A stretch of DNA of 64,000 bases from Candidatus Hydrogenedentota bacterium (GTDB taxonomy: Bacteria > UBA8481 > J006): the NCBI GenBank assembly GCA_003697085.1, contig RFFU01000074.1:124001-188000 (forward strand), read 5' to 3'. Each line of letters opens with the position of its first letter. Positions within the stretch are counted from its first letter, which is position 1. The position numbers and the translations under genes were made by a program. The notes below the pieces were generated by a model. The model saw only the letters and a program-made list of their open reading frames with translations. It searched no databases and was not told the DNA's origin. This document shows, in pieces, positions 1 to 10,000 of the stretch.

Positions 1-603
1 GAGGATGTTGTTCTTTATTATCAGATTAACTATTCATTGGAGGATGTTTCCGAAGAGTGCGCGTACTTTCATGCGCAGTTTCGTCGCACGAATCCCCTGC
101 CCTATAAACAGGTTTATACCATTTTAGACGGTGTCCGCGGCCGCGGACATTATGTGGGGACTTATATGGCCTGGGGTGTCAATAACAATGGATGGTGGGG
201 GGAAGGGGAGATTAAGTTTTATTTGGACGGGGACGGGAAATTTCCAACGATTTGCGGAACCGGAACGGAGGACTACTTTTGCGGTTCCTATAATTTTGAA
301 AACCGTGAGACGAAACAGTACCAGGAGTTTTCGACACCTTATTCCGGCTTGCACCAGGTAATTCGTCCCGACGGCGTCTATCAGTCTCAAACGCGTTTTG
401 GGCTCTATCGCTGGCATCTTGTTGATCCGATCCGTTTTGAACAGGATCTGCAGGTTACCATACAAGCGTTGGGATGGCGAGGAACATCGGGGCGTTACCT
501 TCCGCTCCAGGATGATATCGCTTCCGTGGCGTATTGGTATCAGACTTTACCGACGGCTCCTTTTCCGAGACTCCCAGACAAAGATTACCTGGAGGTGATA
601 TGA
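1..603 (+). CDS. GH172 (DUF2961) family glycoside hydrolase, C-terminal part
   Basis: The reading frame is open from base 1, so the gene begins before the window; about 200 C-terminal residues are present. The family is recognised from FHAQFRR, the glycine-rich GWWGEGEIKFYLDG block and CGTGTEDYFCGSYNFE. Characterised GH172 enzymes act on alpha-fructofuranosides or alpha-arabinofuranosides using two glutamates; the likely equivalents are in the GEGE block and in TEDY, both intact. The second DUF2961 gene of the window (57607-56414, minus strand) shares these blocks. The stop TGA at 601-603 overlaps an ATG at 600, and GGAGG at 591-595 inside this gene serves the disrupted gene that follows, so the two were probably translationally coupled. 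Substrate cannot be told from sequence. Confidence 0.9.
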   Translation, partial: EDVVLYYQINYSLEDVSEECAYFHAQFRRTNPLPYKQVYTILDGVRGRGHYVGTYMAWGVNNNGWWGEGEIKFYLDGDGKFPTICGTGTEDYFCGSYNFENRETKQYQEFSTPYSGLHQVIRPDGVYQSQTRFGLYRWHLVDPIRFEQDLQVTIQALGWRGTSGRYLPLQDDIASVAYWYQTLPTAPFPRLPDKDYLEVI

Positions 604-606
604 ACC

Positions 607-2826
607 TTGAGGGCGGGCTCGGCCTATCCAAGTAGAGAAGAACACGGAAGTCCGGAGGCGATTGTTCTCGAAGACGAACGATTGACGTTCCTTGCGGCGA
701 TTCCGTCACTTGGGGAAGAACCACCCCATTTTGTTCGCGGGGAAGAGGAGGGGTGGAAGAATTTGAGGTTTGCCTGGGATCTCCGGGAGCCCGTGCAACA
801 AGATTCACTGGAGGTCGTGTTTACGCTTCAGGGATTGATAAAGTTTTTCCGGGGCGCCGCATCTTGTCCCGTGTGACGGAAACTGTATTCCCCGCGAAGT
901 GTTTCGGTCTCCAGCACTTATTGCGGGGGACGGGACGGCCATCGTAGCGCTTGTGCCGGATTTGCAGGTCTGTGAACGATATCCCTTGCGGCCGTGGTTT
1001 CTCGATGTGGATGCTTCCGAGCAGAAGTTTGTATTTGGGATTTCCCGAGCGGAAACTGAGGGGCATGTGGGCTTTCGGAAGGTAGGGGGCACGGTATTCC
1101 CGAAGGGGAGAACGGAAATCGGCTTTTATTGGAGGGGATTTCGTGTCAAAGAAGGCATTAAAGACCCTTGGGAAGCGGTAAGCCGGTTTTTATGGCGGAA
1201 ATATGGCCGGCCTCTTTTTCAACAGGGCCAACCGTCTAAGATTCCGTTGGACCGCTATGTTGAAACGGCGTACGGGTGGGCCTTTAACCGGTGGGAAAAG
1301 ATCGTTTGGCGGGAATTTCAAATGGGAGAAACAAAGGTCGGAGCCTGTCGCCTGATCGTCACCGCAAGCGATTCGCCGAATTCACCGGGAAAACGTCCTT
1401 CGTGGGAGAAAGATTCGATCTGGAATCAAGCGTGGTTCAGCTCATTGCGGAGCGCATCGGGACTTTACCGGTATGCGCGCCGTACCGGCAATGTGGCTTT
1501 GAAGGAAAGAGCATGTATGACGAAGGAATTGGCGCTTTCGGCCCCTCAGAGGGCGGAGGGAATCTTTCCTTCCGTGTTTCTGGCGAGTGATCGATATTCC
1601 GAAGACGGAGTGCAATCGTGGGAGGAGGGGCGCTGGAGTAATTCGGATCGGGTCCCCGCTGAGCGCGGAATAACCAGGGAATGGTATCATGTATTGGACA
1701 CCTCATGGACGGCTTTACAGGTGGTGCGATGGTACCGGGAATTGGAAGGAGATGAACGACTGCTCCGATATGCAAAACGGTATGCGGATTTCCCACTTGA
1801 GCGTCAAGAGGAGAAGGGCTTTTTTCCGGCTTGGTTGCATCCTGAAACTCTCGAACCAGCAAAGATTCTTTTCGAATCGCCGGAAACGTCGTTGAGTGTA
1901 ACTTTCCTTTTGGAGTTGGCCGATCAGAAAACTGGGAGGGGTGAAGCCTATCGGAAGGCGGCGCTAAAAGGGATGGATGCCGTGATCGATGAAATTATTC
2001 CGGACGGTCGCTGGGAAGATTTTGAAACATATTGGTCCTGCAGTCCTTTTGGAAGAGAAGAATATTATGGTAAAAAGATCGAGCGTAGTGGAATGTATAA
2101 GCAGTGAAATTTGTCGATGTACTGGACAGCGGAAGCGTTGTTGAAGTGCTTTCGCGCTACCGGGGAAAAGAAGTATCTTCTCTGGGGGGAAAGAACAATT
2201 CACGAACTGAGTATGACACAGCAGATTTGGCAACCTCCCTTTGTTGCTGTTCCGACGTTGGGAGGCTTTGGAGTGATGAACTTTGACGGAGAATGGAATG
2301 ATGCTCGCCAGAGTCTCTTTGCGGAGTTGTTTCTCGATTACTATCGGGTGACAGGAGAGGCGGAATTGTTTGAAAGAGGCGTGGCCGCCTTAAAGGCCGG
2401 ATTCATCATGATGTACTGTCCAGAGAATCCCGCGGTGAAAAAATGTATGAAAAAGCCCATCCATTTTTTGGAAGAGAAGATTACGGTTTTATGATGGAAA
2501 ATTTCGGACATTTTGGAATCTTGACCCCTCCTGAAAAGGGCATCGGAAATTTTACTCTTTACGATTGGGGACCGGGTTCTGCATGTAAGGCGTGGTGTCG
2601 AATCAGAGACCATTATGGGGATGCCTACGTGGACCTCGGACGCAATCGTGCCTTTGGTATTAATTCTGTATCGGTAGATCTGGATAAGAGAAATATTTTG
2701 GTCCGTGATGCTTCTGTTGGGACCGACGGGCGGTCGCGCGATATCAAGGTCGTTTTCAGCGATGGAAAGGAGAGAAACATTGAATTGCCTCGGGAAGGAA
2801 AAGTAGAAATTCCAAAGGCGATTTAA
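607..2826 (+). pseudogene. Disrupted large hydrolase-like (alpha/alpha-barrel) gene
   Basis: One long protein can be read only by changing frame. Coding runs in frame 1 from TTG 607 (GGAGG 11 bases upstream; ATG 600 is an alternative but meets TAG at 633). It moves to frame 3 near 825 (continuing as ASGIDKVFPGRR), to frame 2 near 897 (VFRSPALIAGDG), meets an in-frame TGA at 2105-2107 (between GMYKQ and NLSMYWTAEALL), and returns to frame 1 near 2436. All three shifts are single-base losses inside short G or A runs; at the last, six A stand where seven would keep frame. The repaired product is about 740 residues, with helix-hairpin repeats such as YWTAEALLKCFRATGE typical of six-hairpin (alpha/alpha) glycosidase-like proteins. 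I do not recognise a specific family. Coding character is otherwise well kept, so this is either a recent pseudogene or local indel error. Confidence 0.75.
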
Positions 2827-3388
2827 AAATTGGCCGAGAGTGTGGAATAACCGAACGGTTTATCAGCCTGGAAGGGAGGCGATCGGAGGAGAGAGGGCGG
2901 CGGGGGTCGGAAGCGCGTGTCAGAATACAAGGATAAGCGGAAGAGAGGGCTGTAAATACAGGTGCTTTTTCAATGAGATCGTTTTTCGACGATAAAGCAA
3001 AAGCGGCAGTACGGGCGGCCGGAAGAAAAGAGAAGAAGGAAGGCACGGGGGCGAAGAGGGGGTCGGATTCAGTGTAAGCAGGCTTGAAAATTACGGCTCT
3101 TGTGCGGCAAAGCAAAATAATCTTTACATTAGAACGATTTAAATATTAGATAAAGAATATTTGTGTGGGCAACCGAGAGACGACGGGGTCCCCCCAAGGC
3201 CCCGTATTTTGGGAAGGAACCACTGGGCAAGGAGGGGAAGCGCGGCCGGGCGCTATACGGGGGAGGTTTTGCAAAGCGGATGCGGTTCCGCGCCTCGCGC
3301 GGGTGCCGGCAGAACGTGGGACTGGAAAGGTGTATCTGCGGGACGGTCTGTAAAGCGGCTGGCGTCGATTGATGAAAAGGAGGATGGG
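2827..3388 (+). other. Intergenic region and GC-rich leader before the isomerase gene
   Basis: This stretch of 562 bases has no convincing gene. The first half is purine-rich on the plus strand. The second half, after a candidate promoter at 3123-3152, is a GC-rich leader of about 230 bases with several perfect short stems: ACGGGG 3183-3188 with CCCCGT 3200-3205, AGCGC 3239-3243 with GCGCT 3250-3254, and GCGG/CCGC repeats near 3280-3300. A frame is open upstream of the isomerase start, but the Shine-Dalgarno AAGGAGG just before 3389 argues that it is not translated. No known riboswitch was recognised. Confidence 0.4.
3123..3152 (+). promoter_or_regulatory. Candidate sigma70-type promoter for the isomerase-kinase operon
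   Basis: TTTACA at 3123-3128 (five of six to TTGACA) is followed after 18 bases by TAGATA at 3147-3152, in an AT-rich island within GC-rich flanks. It would give a leader of roughly 230 bases to the isomerase start. Prediction from sequence only. Confidence 0.45.
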
Positions 3389-4852
3389 ATGGTGAAAAGC
3401 GGGATTAAGGTCGGGATATTGACGTTTGGTGACGGGCGGGATTTTTTGGCGGAACCATTGCGTGAGGTCAACGAGCATTTTCTGAGACAACTTTCGCGGA
3501 GGTTGGAGGATTCCGGACACGAAGTTATCACCGGCACCGAGGTCATCTGGCGGAATGAAATCGCCGTTCGTGAGGCGAAGCGGATGGCGGCGGCCGATGT
3601 TGACGTCGTCATTTACAATTATTCCGTCTGGGCATGGCCGCAGTATGCGCGGTTGGCCGCGCAGTTTCTCCCGCAGCCTGTGATACTCTTTTCGAATGTG
3701 AATCCTGAAAAACCGGGTTTGGTCGCCATGCTTGCGCACGCGGGGTCTTTGGATCAGGTGGGGATTTCGTTCTGCAAATTATTTGGTGACATAATGCAGA
3801 ACGAGGTTCTTGAGGCTGTCAACAGGAAGATTAACGCCATTGCCGCGAAGACGCGTTTGAGGGGAAAGACATTCGCGCTGATCGGTGGGCGTTCCCTGGG
3901 GATCGACACGACGGTTTCGGATCCGGCTCTTTGGATGAAACTGTTTGGTATTGATGTGGATCACGTCGACCAGTTTGAGGTTTACCGGCGTGCGGAGGAG
4001 GAGTGTCGGAAAGGGGAGCGTGTAAATGCGGCTCTGGACTATTTGAAAAAGAAGGTACGAAAGATTCATTGGACGAAGCCGGATGCACAGATGAGGCTGA
4101 CCGAGGACCTTCTTCGGAAGCAGTTGGGAATGTATTACGCCGTTTACGATCTCTGTGAGGAGTTCAATTACGACTTCTGCGGTATCAAAGGCCAAAGGGA
4201 GATGACGGAGCATTACGCAACCGCCGATGTGGCGGAGGCCTTTTTGAACGATCCGTATGGTCCTGAGGGGGAGCCAAAGCGAGTGATCGTCTGTTCCACG
4301 GAAGCGGATATGGACGCGGCATTGACGATGCAGGTTCTGCATCACCTTTCGGGAACGCCGGTGCTTTTCGCCGACGTCCGACATTATCACCAGGACGTGG
4401 GTGTGTGGGATCTCTGCAACTCCGGGCAGCATGCGACCTACTTTGCAGGTAAGTCTTTTGATCCGGAGGTCAACCTGGCGAAGACGGAGTTTCGACCGGA
4501 AGGGTTTTACTTTCCCGCCGGCGGCGCCGCCGTCTTCCATATCGCCCATCCCGGGAAGATGACCTTGGCTCGGTTGACGCGGGGGGGGGACACGAATCGG
4601 TATCGGATGACCTTTTTCACGGGCGAGTGCAAGGACTTCGGCGAGGAGAAGAATATGGCCCTGGCCGAAGGAGTTCAGGACAATTGGCCGCATGCATTTT
4701 TGGAATTTTCCTGTTCGATGCGGGAGTTTATTGACAATTTTCACTGCAATCATATTCACGCGGTATACGGCGATTATCGTGAAGAATTGCGTGAGTTCTG
4801 TCGTTGCTCCGGTATCGAAGCCGTCGAATTGGGCCTCTCCGGAAAGAAATGA
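3389..4852 (+). CDS. L-fucose/L-arabinose isomerase-like protein
   Basis: This 487-residue protein belongs to the L-fucose isomerase-like family (COG2407 type), which interconverts aldoses and ketoses with a divalent metal. The start ATG 3389 is chosen because AAGGAGG lies 5-6 bases upstream and the family domain starts at once (KVGILTFGDGRDF). The N-terminal half has the alternating Rossmann-like pattern (DVDVVIYNYSVWAWPQY). The C-terminal half contains CSTEADMDAALTMQVL, VLFADVRHYH and CNSGQHATYF, where Glu, Asp and His resemble the metal ligands of FucI. There is no signal peptide, so it is cytoplasmic. It lies six bases from the following ribulokinase-like gene, so the pair probably converts a pentose or 6-deoxyhexose to a ketose phosphate. 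D-arabinose, L-arabinose and L-fucose are all possible substrates. Confidence 0.85.
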   Translation: MVKSGIKVGILTFGDGRDFLAEPLREVNEHFLRQLSRRLEDSGHEVITGTEVIWRNEIAVREAKRMAAADVDVVIYNYSVWAWPQYARLAAQFLPQPVILFSNVNPEKPGLVAMLAHAGSLDQVGISFCKLFGDIMQNEVLEAVNRKINAIAAKTRLRGKTFALIGGRSLGIDTTVSDPALWMKLFGIDVDHVDQFEVYRRAEEECRKGERVNAALDYLKKKVRKIHWTKPDAQMRLTEDLLRKQLGMYYAVYDLCEEFNYDFCGIKGQREMTEHYATADVAEAFLNDPYGPEGEPKRVIVCSTEADMDAALTMQVLHHLSGTPVLFADVRHYHQDVGVWDLCNSGQHATYFAGKSFDPEVNLAKTEFRPEGFYFPAGGAAVFHIAHPGKMTLARLTRGGDTNRYRMTFFTGECKDFGEEKNMALAEGVQDNWPHAFLEFSCSMREFIDNFHCNHIHAVYGDYREELREFCRCSGIEAVELGLSGKK

Positions 4853-4867
4853 GGAGGATTGAAAGGA

Positions 4868-6529
4868 ATGAGTGAGCCTGTCTTCAGCATAGGAGTTGAT
4901 TACGGGACAAACGCGGTTCGCGTTTTGGTGGTGCGGTGCGATACAGGCGAGGAAATCGGTGCAGCGGTCTACGATTACAAGCATGGTGAAAAGGGGATAT
5001 TGGCGGGGAAAGGGGAAATGCACCTGGCGCGTCAGAGTCCCCGTGATTATATCGACGGACTGAACGAGGCCTTGGGGAAGGCTCTGGCTCAGGCAGATGG
5101 CGCCGAGGCCTTTTCCAGAGAGCGGATCGTCGGTATCGGCGTTTCTGCTACAGCAAGTACTCCGGTGCCCGTGGACAGAGAGGCTGTTCCTTTGGGTGTA
5201 CGGGACGAGTTTCAAGAGGATTTGTCAGCGCAAGCCTGGCTCTGGAAGGACCACACCAGTATAGCGGAGGCGGAGGAGATAGTAGAGGTTGTCAAAAAGA
5301 AGGAATTACCGTATCTGAAATTTTACAGCGGCTTGATGTCTCCGGAGTGGTTTTGGCCGAAGGCGTTGAAGTTTATTCGGTCGGCACCGGAAGTGGTCCG
5401 GAAGGCCACCGCGGCTTGGTTGGAATTGACAGATCTGGTACCGGCTTACCTCACCGGGGTGTCGGTTGCTGATGATGTCGTTCGGGGAATCTGCTCCGCC
5501 GGCTTCAAAGGAATGTACTCAGAAGAGTGGGGAGGGTATCCGCCTAAGGATTTTTTGAAGAACTTTTCGGAAGAAGTGGCGCGATTGGCAGGGAGAAGTC
5601 CGGTTTTCAAGGGCCCTGGGGAGAGTGTCGGATCGTTATCGGATGAGATGGCCTCACGGTACGGATTATCCCGAAAGGTGCAGGTCAGTGCGGGAATCAT
5701 CGATGCTCATTCCGGCGCCTTGGGAAGCGGAGTCGGAGAACGCTCCCTGGTCAGTGTTATGGGGACTTCCTCGTGTAACATCGGTTTGATTCCTTACGAG
5801 CGGTATCGCGGACCGATTCCGGGAATTTCCGGCGTCATCAAAGACGGTGTTGTTCCGGGGATGTATGCTGTTGAATCGGGTCAGGGAGCGGTTGGTGATA
5901 TCTTTGCTTGGTTTGTCGAACGGATCCTCGGCGGAAGGTGCAGTCACGAAGAACTTACCGAACGGGCGCGGAATATGGGACCCGGTGAGACGGGATTGGT
6001 GGCTCTGGATTGGCACAACGGAAATCGCAATGTTCTGATGGATATGGAATTATCCGGGTTGATCGTCGGACTGCGGCTGGATACGACTGTGGAGCAGATC
6101 TACCGGGCTTTGATTGAAGCAACGGCTTTCGGGCTGAGGACGATCATCGAGCGAAAAAAGGAATACGGCTATGAAGTGGAGAATTTGATAGCGTGTGGTG
6201 GGATCGCCAAAAAAAACGACCTGGTGTGCCGGATCTACGCGGATGTTCTTGGAGTTCCTGTTCACGTGGCCGGATCGAGCGAGGCGTGTGCGTTGGGGGC
6301 AGCCGTCTGCGGCGCTGTAGCCGGGGGTGCGTTTCAAAGCTTATCGGCCGCTCAGGAGAAGATGGTCCCGAAGGCGCGAGGAAGTTTTGAACCGAATCTT
6401 GGACAAAGGGGAATCTGGGATGAGGTGTATGGGATTTATCGCGATCGTTACGAACATTATTCACGCGGCGGCGGCGGCGGAGACATCATGAAGTCTCTTT
6501 TGGCACTGCGTGACGAAGCGCAAGCGTAA
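4868..6529 (+). CDS. araB: Ribulokinase-like FGGY-family carbohydrate kinase
   Basis: This kinase of 553 residues phosphorylates a ketose with ATP; the best match is ribulokinase (AraB type), whose usual length is about 550-560. Seen in the sequence: the N-terminal phosphate loop DYGTNAVRVLVV (residues 11-22), the ribulokinase-like HGEKG and HLARQSPRDYIDGL, the catalytic-region stretch GIIDAHSGALGSG, and the C-terminal FGGY signature ACGGIAKKNDLVCRIYADVL. ATG 4868 is preferred over TTG 4859 because AAAGGA precedes it closely, with GAGGAGG further upstream at the end of the isomerase gene. No L-ribulose-5-phosphate 4-epimerase gene is adjacent, so the pathway must be completed elsewhere or the substrate is a different ketose. 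The symbol reflects family resemblance, not proven substrate. Confidence 0.85.
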   Translation: MSEPVFSIGVDYGTNAVRVLVVRCDTGEEIGAAVYDYKHGEKGILAGKGEMHLARQSPRDYIDGLNEALGKALAQADGAEAFSRERIVGIGVSATASTPVPVDREAVPLGVRDEFQEDLSAQAWLWKDHTSIAEAEEIVEVVKKKELPYLKFYSGLMSPEWFWPKALKFIRSAPEVVRKATAAWLELTDLVPAYLTGVSVADDVVRGICSAGFKGMYSEEWGGYPPKDFLKNFSEEVARLAGRSPVFKGPGESVGSLSDEMASRYGLSRKVQVSAGIIDAHSGALGSGVGERSLVSVMGTSSCNIGLIPYERYRGPIPGISGVIKDGVVPGMYAVESGQGAVGDIFAWFVERILGGRCSHEELTERARNMGPGETGLVALDWHNGNRNVLMDMELSGLIVGLRLDTTVEQIYRALIEATAFGLRTIIERKKEYGYEVENLIACGGIAKKNDLVCRIYADVLGVPVHVAGSSEACALGAAVCGAVAGGAFQSLSAAQEKMVPKARGSFEPNLGQRGIWDEVYGIYRDRYEHYSRGGGGGDIMKSLLALRDEAQA

Positions 6530-6547
6530 TCGGTGGAGATTTAATCA

Positions 6548-6709
6548 ATGGAAAAAGAAACCATGAAGAACACCGGAACGCGTTCCATTGTGAGACCTTT
6601 TGCTCGGCCCAGAGATGAAGATAAGAAAGATGTGGGTGGTGTCTTGAGGGGGAAGAGTAGGGGTCGGGAGATCGGCGTGAAAGGCGGATCCGAACGGTGT
6701 TTGAGATGA
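6548..6709 (+). CDS. Possible small protein (53 residues), unrecognised
   Basis: A short frame starts at ATG 6548 with GGTGGAG nine bases upstream and ends at TGA 6707. It is rich in Lys, Arg, Asp and Gly, with no hydrophobic segment or known motif. The Shine-Dalgarno and position 18 bases after the kinase stop are the only support. It may equally be noncoding purine-rich sequence. Confidence 0.25.
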   Translation: MEKETMKNTGTRSIVRPFARPRDEDKKDVGGVLRGKSRGREIGVKGGSERCLR

Positions 6710-6806
6710 CGTGTTTTTACAAAAATAGAAGAGAAGCAAAAGGCGAAAAAGGGAATCATCCGAAATGATATCGAGGAAGGATTAAGAATAAAGAATTTTT
6801 TTGGTG

Positions 6807-6841
6807 TTCGGAGAACCGATGCGCGAATATTTTCGGAGAAC
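6807..6841 (+). repeat. Direct repeat TTCGGAGAAC upstream of the giant gene
   Basis: TTCGGAGAAC occurs at 6807-6816 and again at 6832-6841, start to start 25 bases, just before the candidate structured RNA. Spacing of about 2.5 helical turns places the copies on opposite faces. It could be a regulator site or chance; the second copy overlaps the first bases of the predicted outer stem. Confidence 0.3.
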
Positions 6842-6928
6842 ATCCGGCCTCTTCGAGGTCCCGTTCCGCCGTCGATACCGGGTCGTATCGATTTGGAGCA
6901 GCCCCCAGCCCAAGGAGCAACCGGATGT
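6840..6928 (+). ncRNA. Candidate structured leader RNA, four-way junction
   Basis: An outer stem of eight perfect pairs (ACATCCGG 6840-6847 with CCGGATGT 6921-6928) encloses three hairpins in series: CCTC/GAGG at 6848-6858, TCGATAC/GTATCGA at 6872-6891 with a six-base loop, and TTGG/CCAA at 6893-6913. The arrangement resembles a riboswitch or other cis-regulatory RNA and lies about 130 bases before the start of the giant surface-protein gene. It is not a tRNA: there is no anticodon arm or T-loop and the stems have the wrong lengths. It matches no family I know. The strand is assumed from the downstream gene. Confidence 0.35.
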
Positions 6929-7061
6929 CCGCTCGTTCGACAGCGTTTCGTGAGGGTCAGGGCGTATACATTGCGTGTACGGTTTATTTAGAGATGTATA
7001 AATAAATGCTTTTAATGAGACTTGAAATTTCGGTTGAATGATGTTAATCTTTTTATTTAAG

Positions 7062-10000
7062 ATGGTGAAAAAGAGAAAAAGAGCAACACCTGCTTTTATA
7101 AGTACCTGGTGTTGGCCGTGCGCCCTGGTGTCCTTTCTTCTCGGAAACTTGATTTTTGGTGTCGCGCCTCCGGCTCGTGCCGCGATAGAAGTCTTCAATA
7201 TTACGCCGACGATTGTGAAGGCGGGAAGCGGGGCGCCGATAATTATTTCGGGGCAGAATTTTTCCTCGACAACGCCGGTGAAAATCGGTGACAAACCTGT
7301 GTCCCCGGTGGTGTATCTCAATTCGCATACGCTCAAGGTCTCGGTACCGACCTCGCTTGACTCAGGTGTCTATTCGATTACGGTGGGTTCGGGGGCGGAT
7401 TCCGCGACGCTCGTGAATCCGCGGCTCCACGTGCTTTCTTTCGCGGCGGAGGTGGCCTATATCGCCGGAGGGAACGACACCCTGGCTGTCGTCAACCTTG
7501 ATGACGGCTCGATCATTACGACCGTGTCGATGCCGGGAATCCTTGGAGGTTCCAACCAGCTTCCTGTTGGAATGGCGGCCGCCCCGGACGGAAACAAGAT
7601 TTTTATCGCCTCCTTTGATGGGGCGTTTCCCAGAAAAATTTACGTGTTTTCGACCGTTTCGAATACTATTGTGGATGAGATTTCCGTCAGTGATCCGGTT
7701 CGGATCCGTATGTTTCCGGGGGGAGAAACATTGGCGGTCATCAGTAATGATCCACCGAATAATGTTCACTTCTTTCGGTTGTCGGATACGACGGAAGTGT
7801 ACAGTGGCGGGAGCGTCAGCTGGAACGGCACCGATCTGGCGATGCATCCATCCGGAAAGTACTTTTATGCCATCTATTCAAGTGGAAGCTATATTTCTGT
7901 CATTGATGCCAGGGATGGAACGACGGTGGACAGCATCTCTGTTACTTACAGTGGTGTCGGACCGCATTTCTTGACGATCTCGCCGACGGGGGATTCTCTG
8001 TATGTCAGTTTTTCGGAACAGAATGCGTTCGCGGCGGTGGGGCTAACCGACACGGGGATGATTCGAGGAGACACCGCGGTGATTCCGAAGGCGACGGGGG
8101 TGATGAACAATGCCGTGATGGTAATGAATCTGGATGGAACAAAGCTCTTTTATGGCGGGAATCGGGTTGCGTCGTATGGGGTTACGAATCTAAAGACGGG
8201 AGTCGCGTCGACGATTACAGGAACTTGGAATAATACGAATGGATCTGCAAGGAGTTCCGATGGTCAATACATCTGGGCGACGAATTATTCGACGGAAACA
8301 TTGAACAAGATTCGAATTTCGGATGATGTCGAGGAAAGTACGATAGACATCACGTCGGCAGGGGGGATCGGAGGGATGGGAATTCTTACGCTGCCGCGAG
8401 TGATTCCGATGAACGATTCGATGATACCGTATATTCAATCGGTATCGCTTTATGTTCCCGTAGGCGGCGAAGTGACGATCAACGGTTTTTTTGACAGTGC
8501 GTCACACTATGGTTTCACCTCCACGGATACGGTTTGGATTGGAGGAATTCCGGTGGAGACAATGACGGTTCTCGGCCAAACTCTGATCAAGGCGACGTTA
8601 CCGTCGTCGATCCCCGCTGATACAGTGGTGGATGTTCTGGTCAAGAATGTCGTTTCGGGCATGACGTCCGATTCTCTTGGGTTTCAACCTCAGGATACGG
8701 TGACGGTGACCGGGCCGGCGCCGACGATTACGGCGATCGTTCCTGACAGCGGTTATTCTGGGGCCGTTACGCCGGTGACCATCACGGGGACCAACTTTGA
8801 TCCGGTGTTGACAAAAGCCTATATTGAAGGAACGGAACTGGCGAACGTAACCTATGTGTCACCAACGCAACTTACAGCGGAGATTCCCAATGGACAAAGT
8901 CCAGGAGTGCACAACATCAGTGTGGCGAACTATCCGGTAAATGAACAGTGGGATACGCTGTGGAACGCCTTTACGGTCAATCAGACACAGATGGAAATTT
9001 CCGGAGCGCTTCCAAGAAATCCCGTGCTCAAAGGCGACTCCTTTTGGATGTGGATCTACGGTTCAGGTTTCGACACGTCCATGGTTCCGACGGTTACACT
9101 CGGAGGGGTCGCGCTGAGTCGAGTCAAAGTCCCAAATACCAAGGTGATCACGGCTTTTTATGACGGTGTAACGCCGCTGGCTACGGGATGGAACAACGTG
9201 ACCGTGAGTTATGGGGCGTTTCCAGATAGTCAGGCGCAGTTGGTTAATGCTGTCGAGGTTTTCGACAGCGGCGCACAGTACATTTATCTGCTTCCTTACC
9301 TCGATGCTTCCTCCGATTCCCTGTATGTTGTCGATGTCGCCAAGAATGAAGTTGTCGACACCATAGAAGTAGGAAATGTCGGCTTTGATGGAGCGTTGGA
9401 CATTTCTCCGGACGGAGAATATTTGTTGGTTACGGCGTCCGATGGAAAGACCTTGAAGGTCGTTCGCTTGTCGGACAATACAATTGTTTCAACGAAAACG
9501 TTTTCACAAGTTGTCACGTGCGGGGTCTTTTCGCAGGATGGTTCGGCTGTTTACGTAGGGTACGCTCCTGTTTCGGCTTCCGCCGCGATCAATAAATATT
9601 CCTTTCCTGGTTTCTCCCTCTTGAAATCCTATCCGACGTCGGGGTCGGTTCTGGACTTTGTGGCAATCTCCCCGTTGGAAGATTATGCTGCTTATGGTCG
9701 GAAATGGGATCCCACGATGAAACTGATGGATTTATCCACGGGAGCCGAGACGATACTGGCGGGAACATATGTCAACGGTTCGGACCGGGATATTTATTTT
9801 TCTCCGGACGGATCGAAACTCTATGTTACCAGTGTTAACGGGGGAGCGACGACGGATTCGCTCGTCGTCGTCGATGTGGCGACAAACACCGTCCTTTATG
9901 ATACGCTTCTTCCTGTGTTGACGGGGGGACAGAACGGCGCCTACAGCCTCGTGTTTCATCCATCAGGCGACACCTACTTTGTGTCCTCTTTCGGCGGCTT

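Larger units (their letters stand above)
6530..7061 (+). other. Intergenic region before the giant surface-protein gene
   Basis: This region of 532 bases holds the doubtful small frame at 6548-6709, the TTCGGAGAAC direct repeat and the candidate structured RNA at 6840-6928, reported separately. Downstream an AT-rich island contains TATAAA at 6997-7002, with TTGCGT at 6971-6976 twenty bases upstream, a longer spacer than ideal for a promoter. No clear terminator for the kinase gene was seen. Confidence 0.4.

Noticed and set aside
2105-2107. In-frame TGA considered as selenocysteine or recoded codon
   Set aside because: TGA ends many other genes here, no SECIS-like hairpin follows, and the same gene has three further lesions.
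2430-2445. A-run near 2436 considered as a programmed frameshift site
   Set aside because: It is one of three single-base losses in the same gene and is too short for efficient slippage, so decay or sequencing error is simpler.
3210-3240. GGGAAGGAACCACTGGGC resembling the SRP RNA tetraloop region
   Set aside because: The flanking bases do not form the SRP domain IV stem and the GGTCCGGAAGGAAGC core is not present.
3779-5215. Open frame of 478 codons on the minus strand opposite the isomerase and kinase genes
   Set aside because: It lies antisense to two well-recognised genes, has no Shine-Dalgarno and no recognisable domain, and its residues reflect the opposite coding strand.
6840-6928. 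Cloverleaf-like fold taken as a possible tRNA
   Set aside because: The outer stem has eight pairs, the first hairpin only a three-base loop, and there is no T-loop, anticodon arm or CCA; reported only as a candidate structured RNA.
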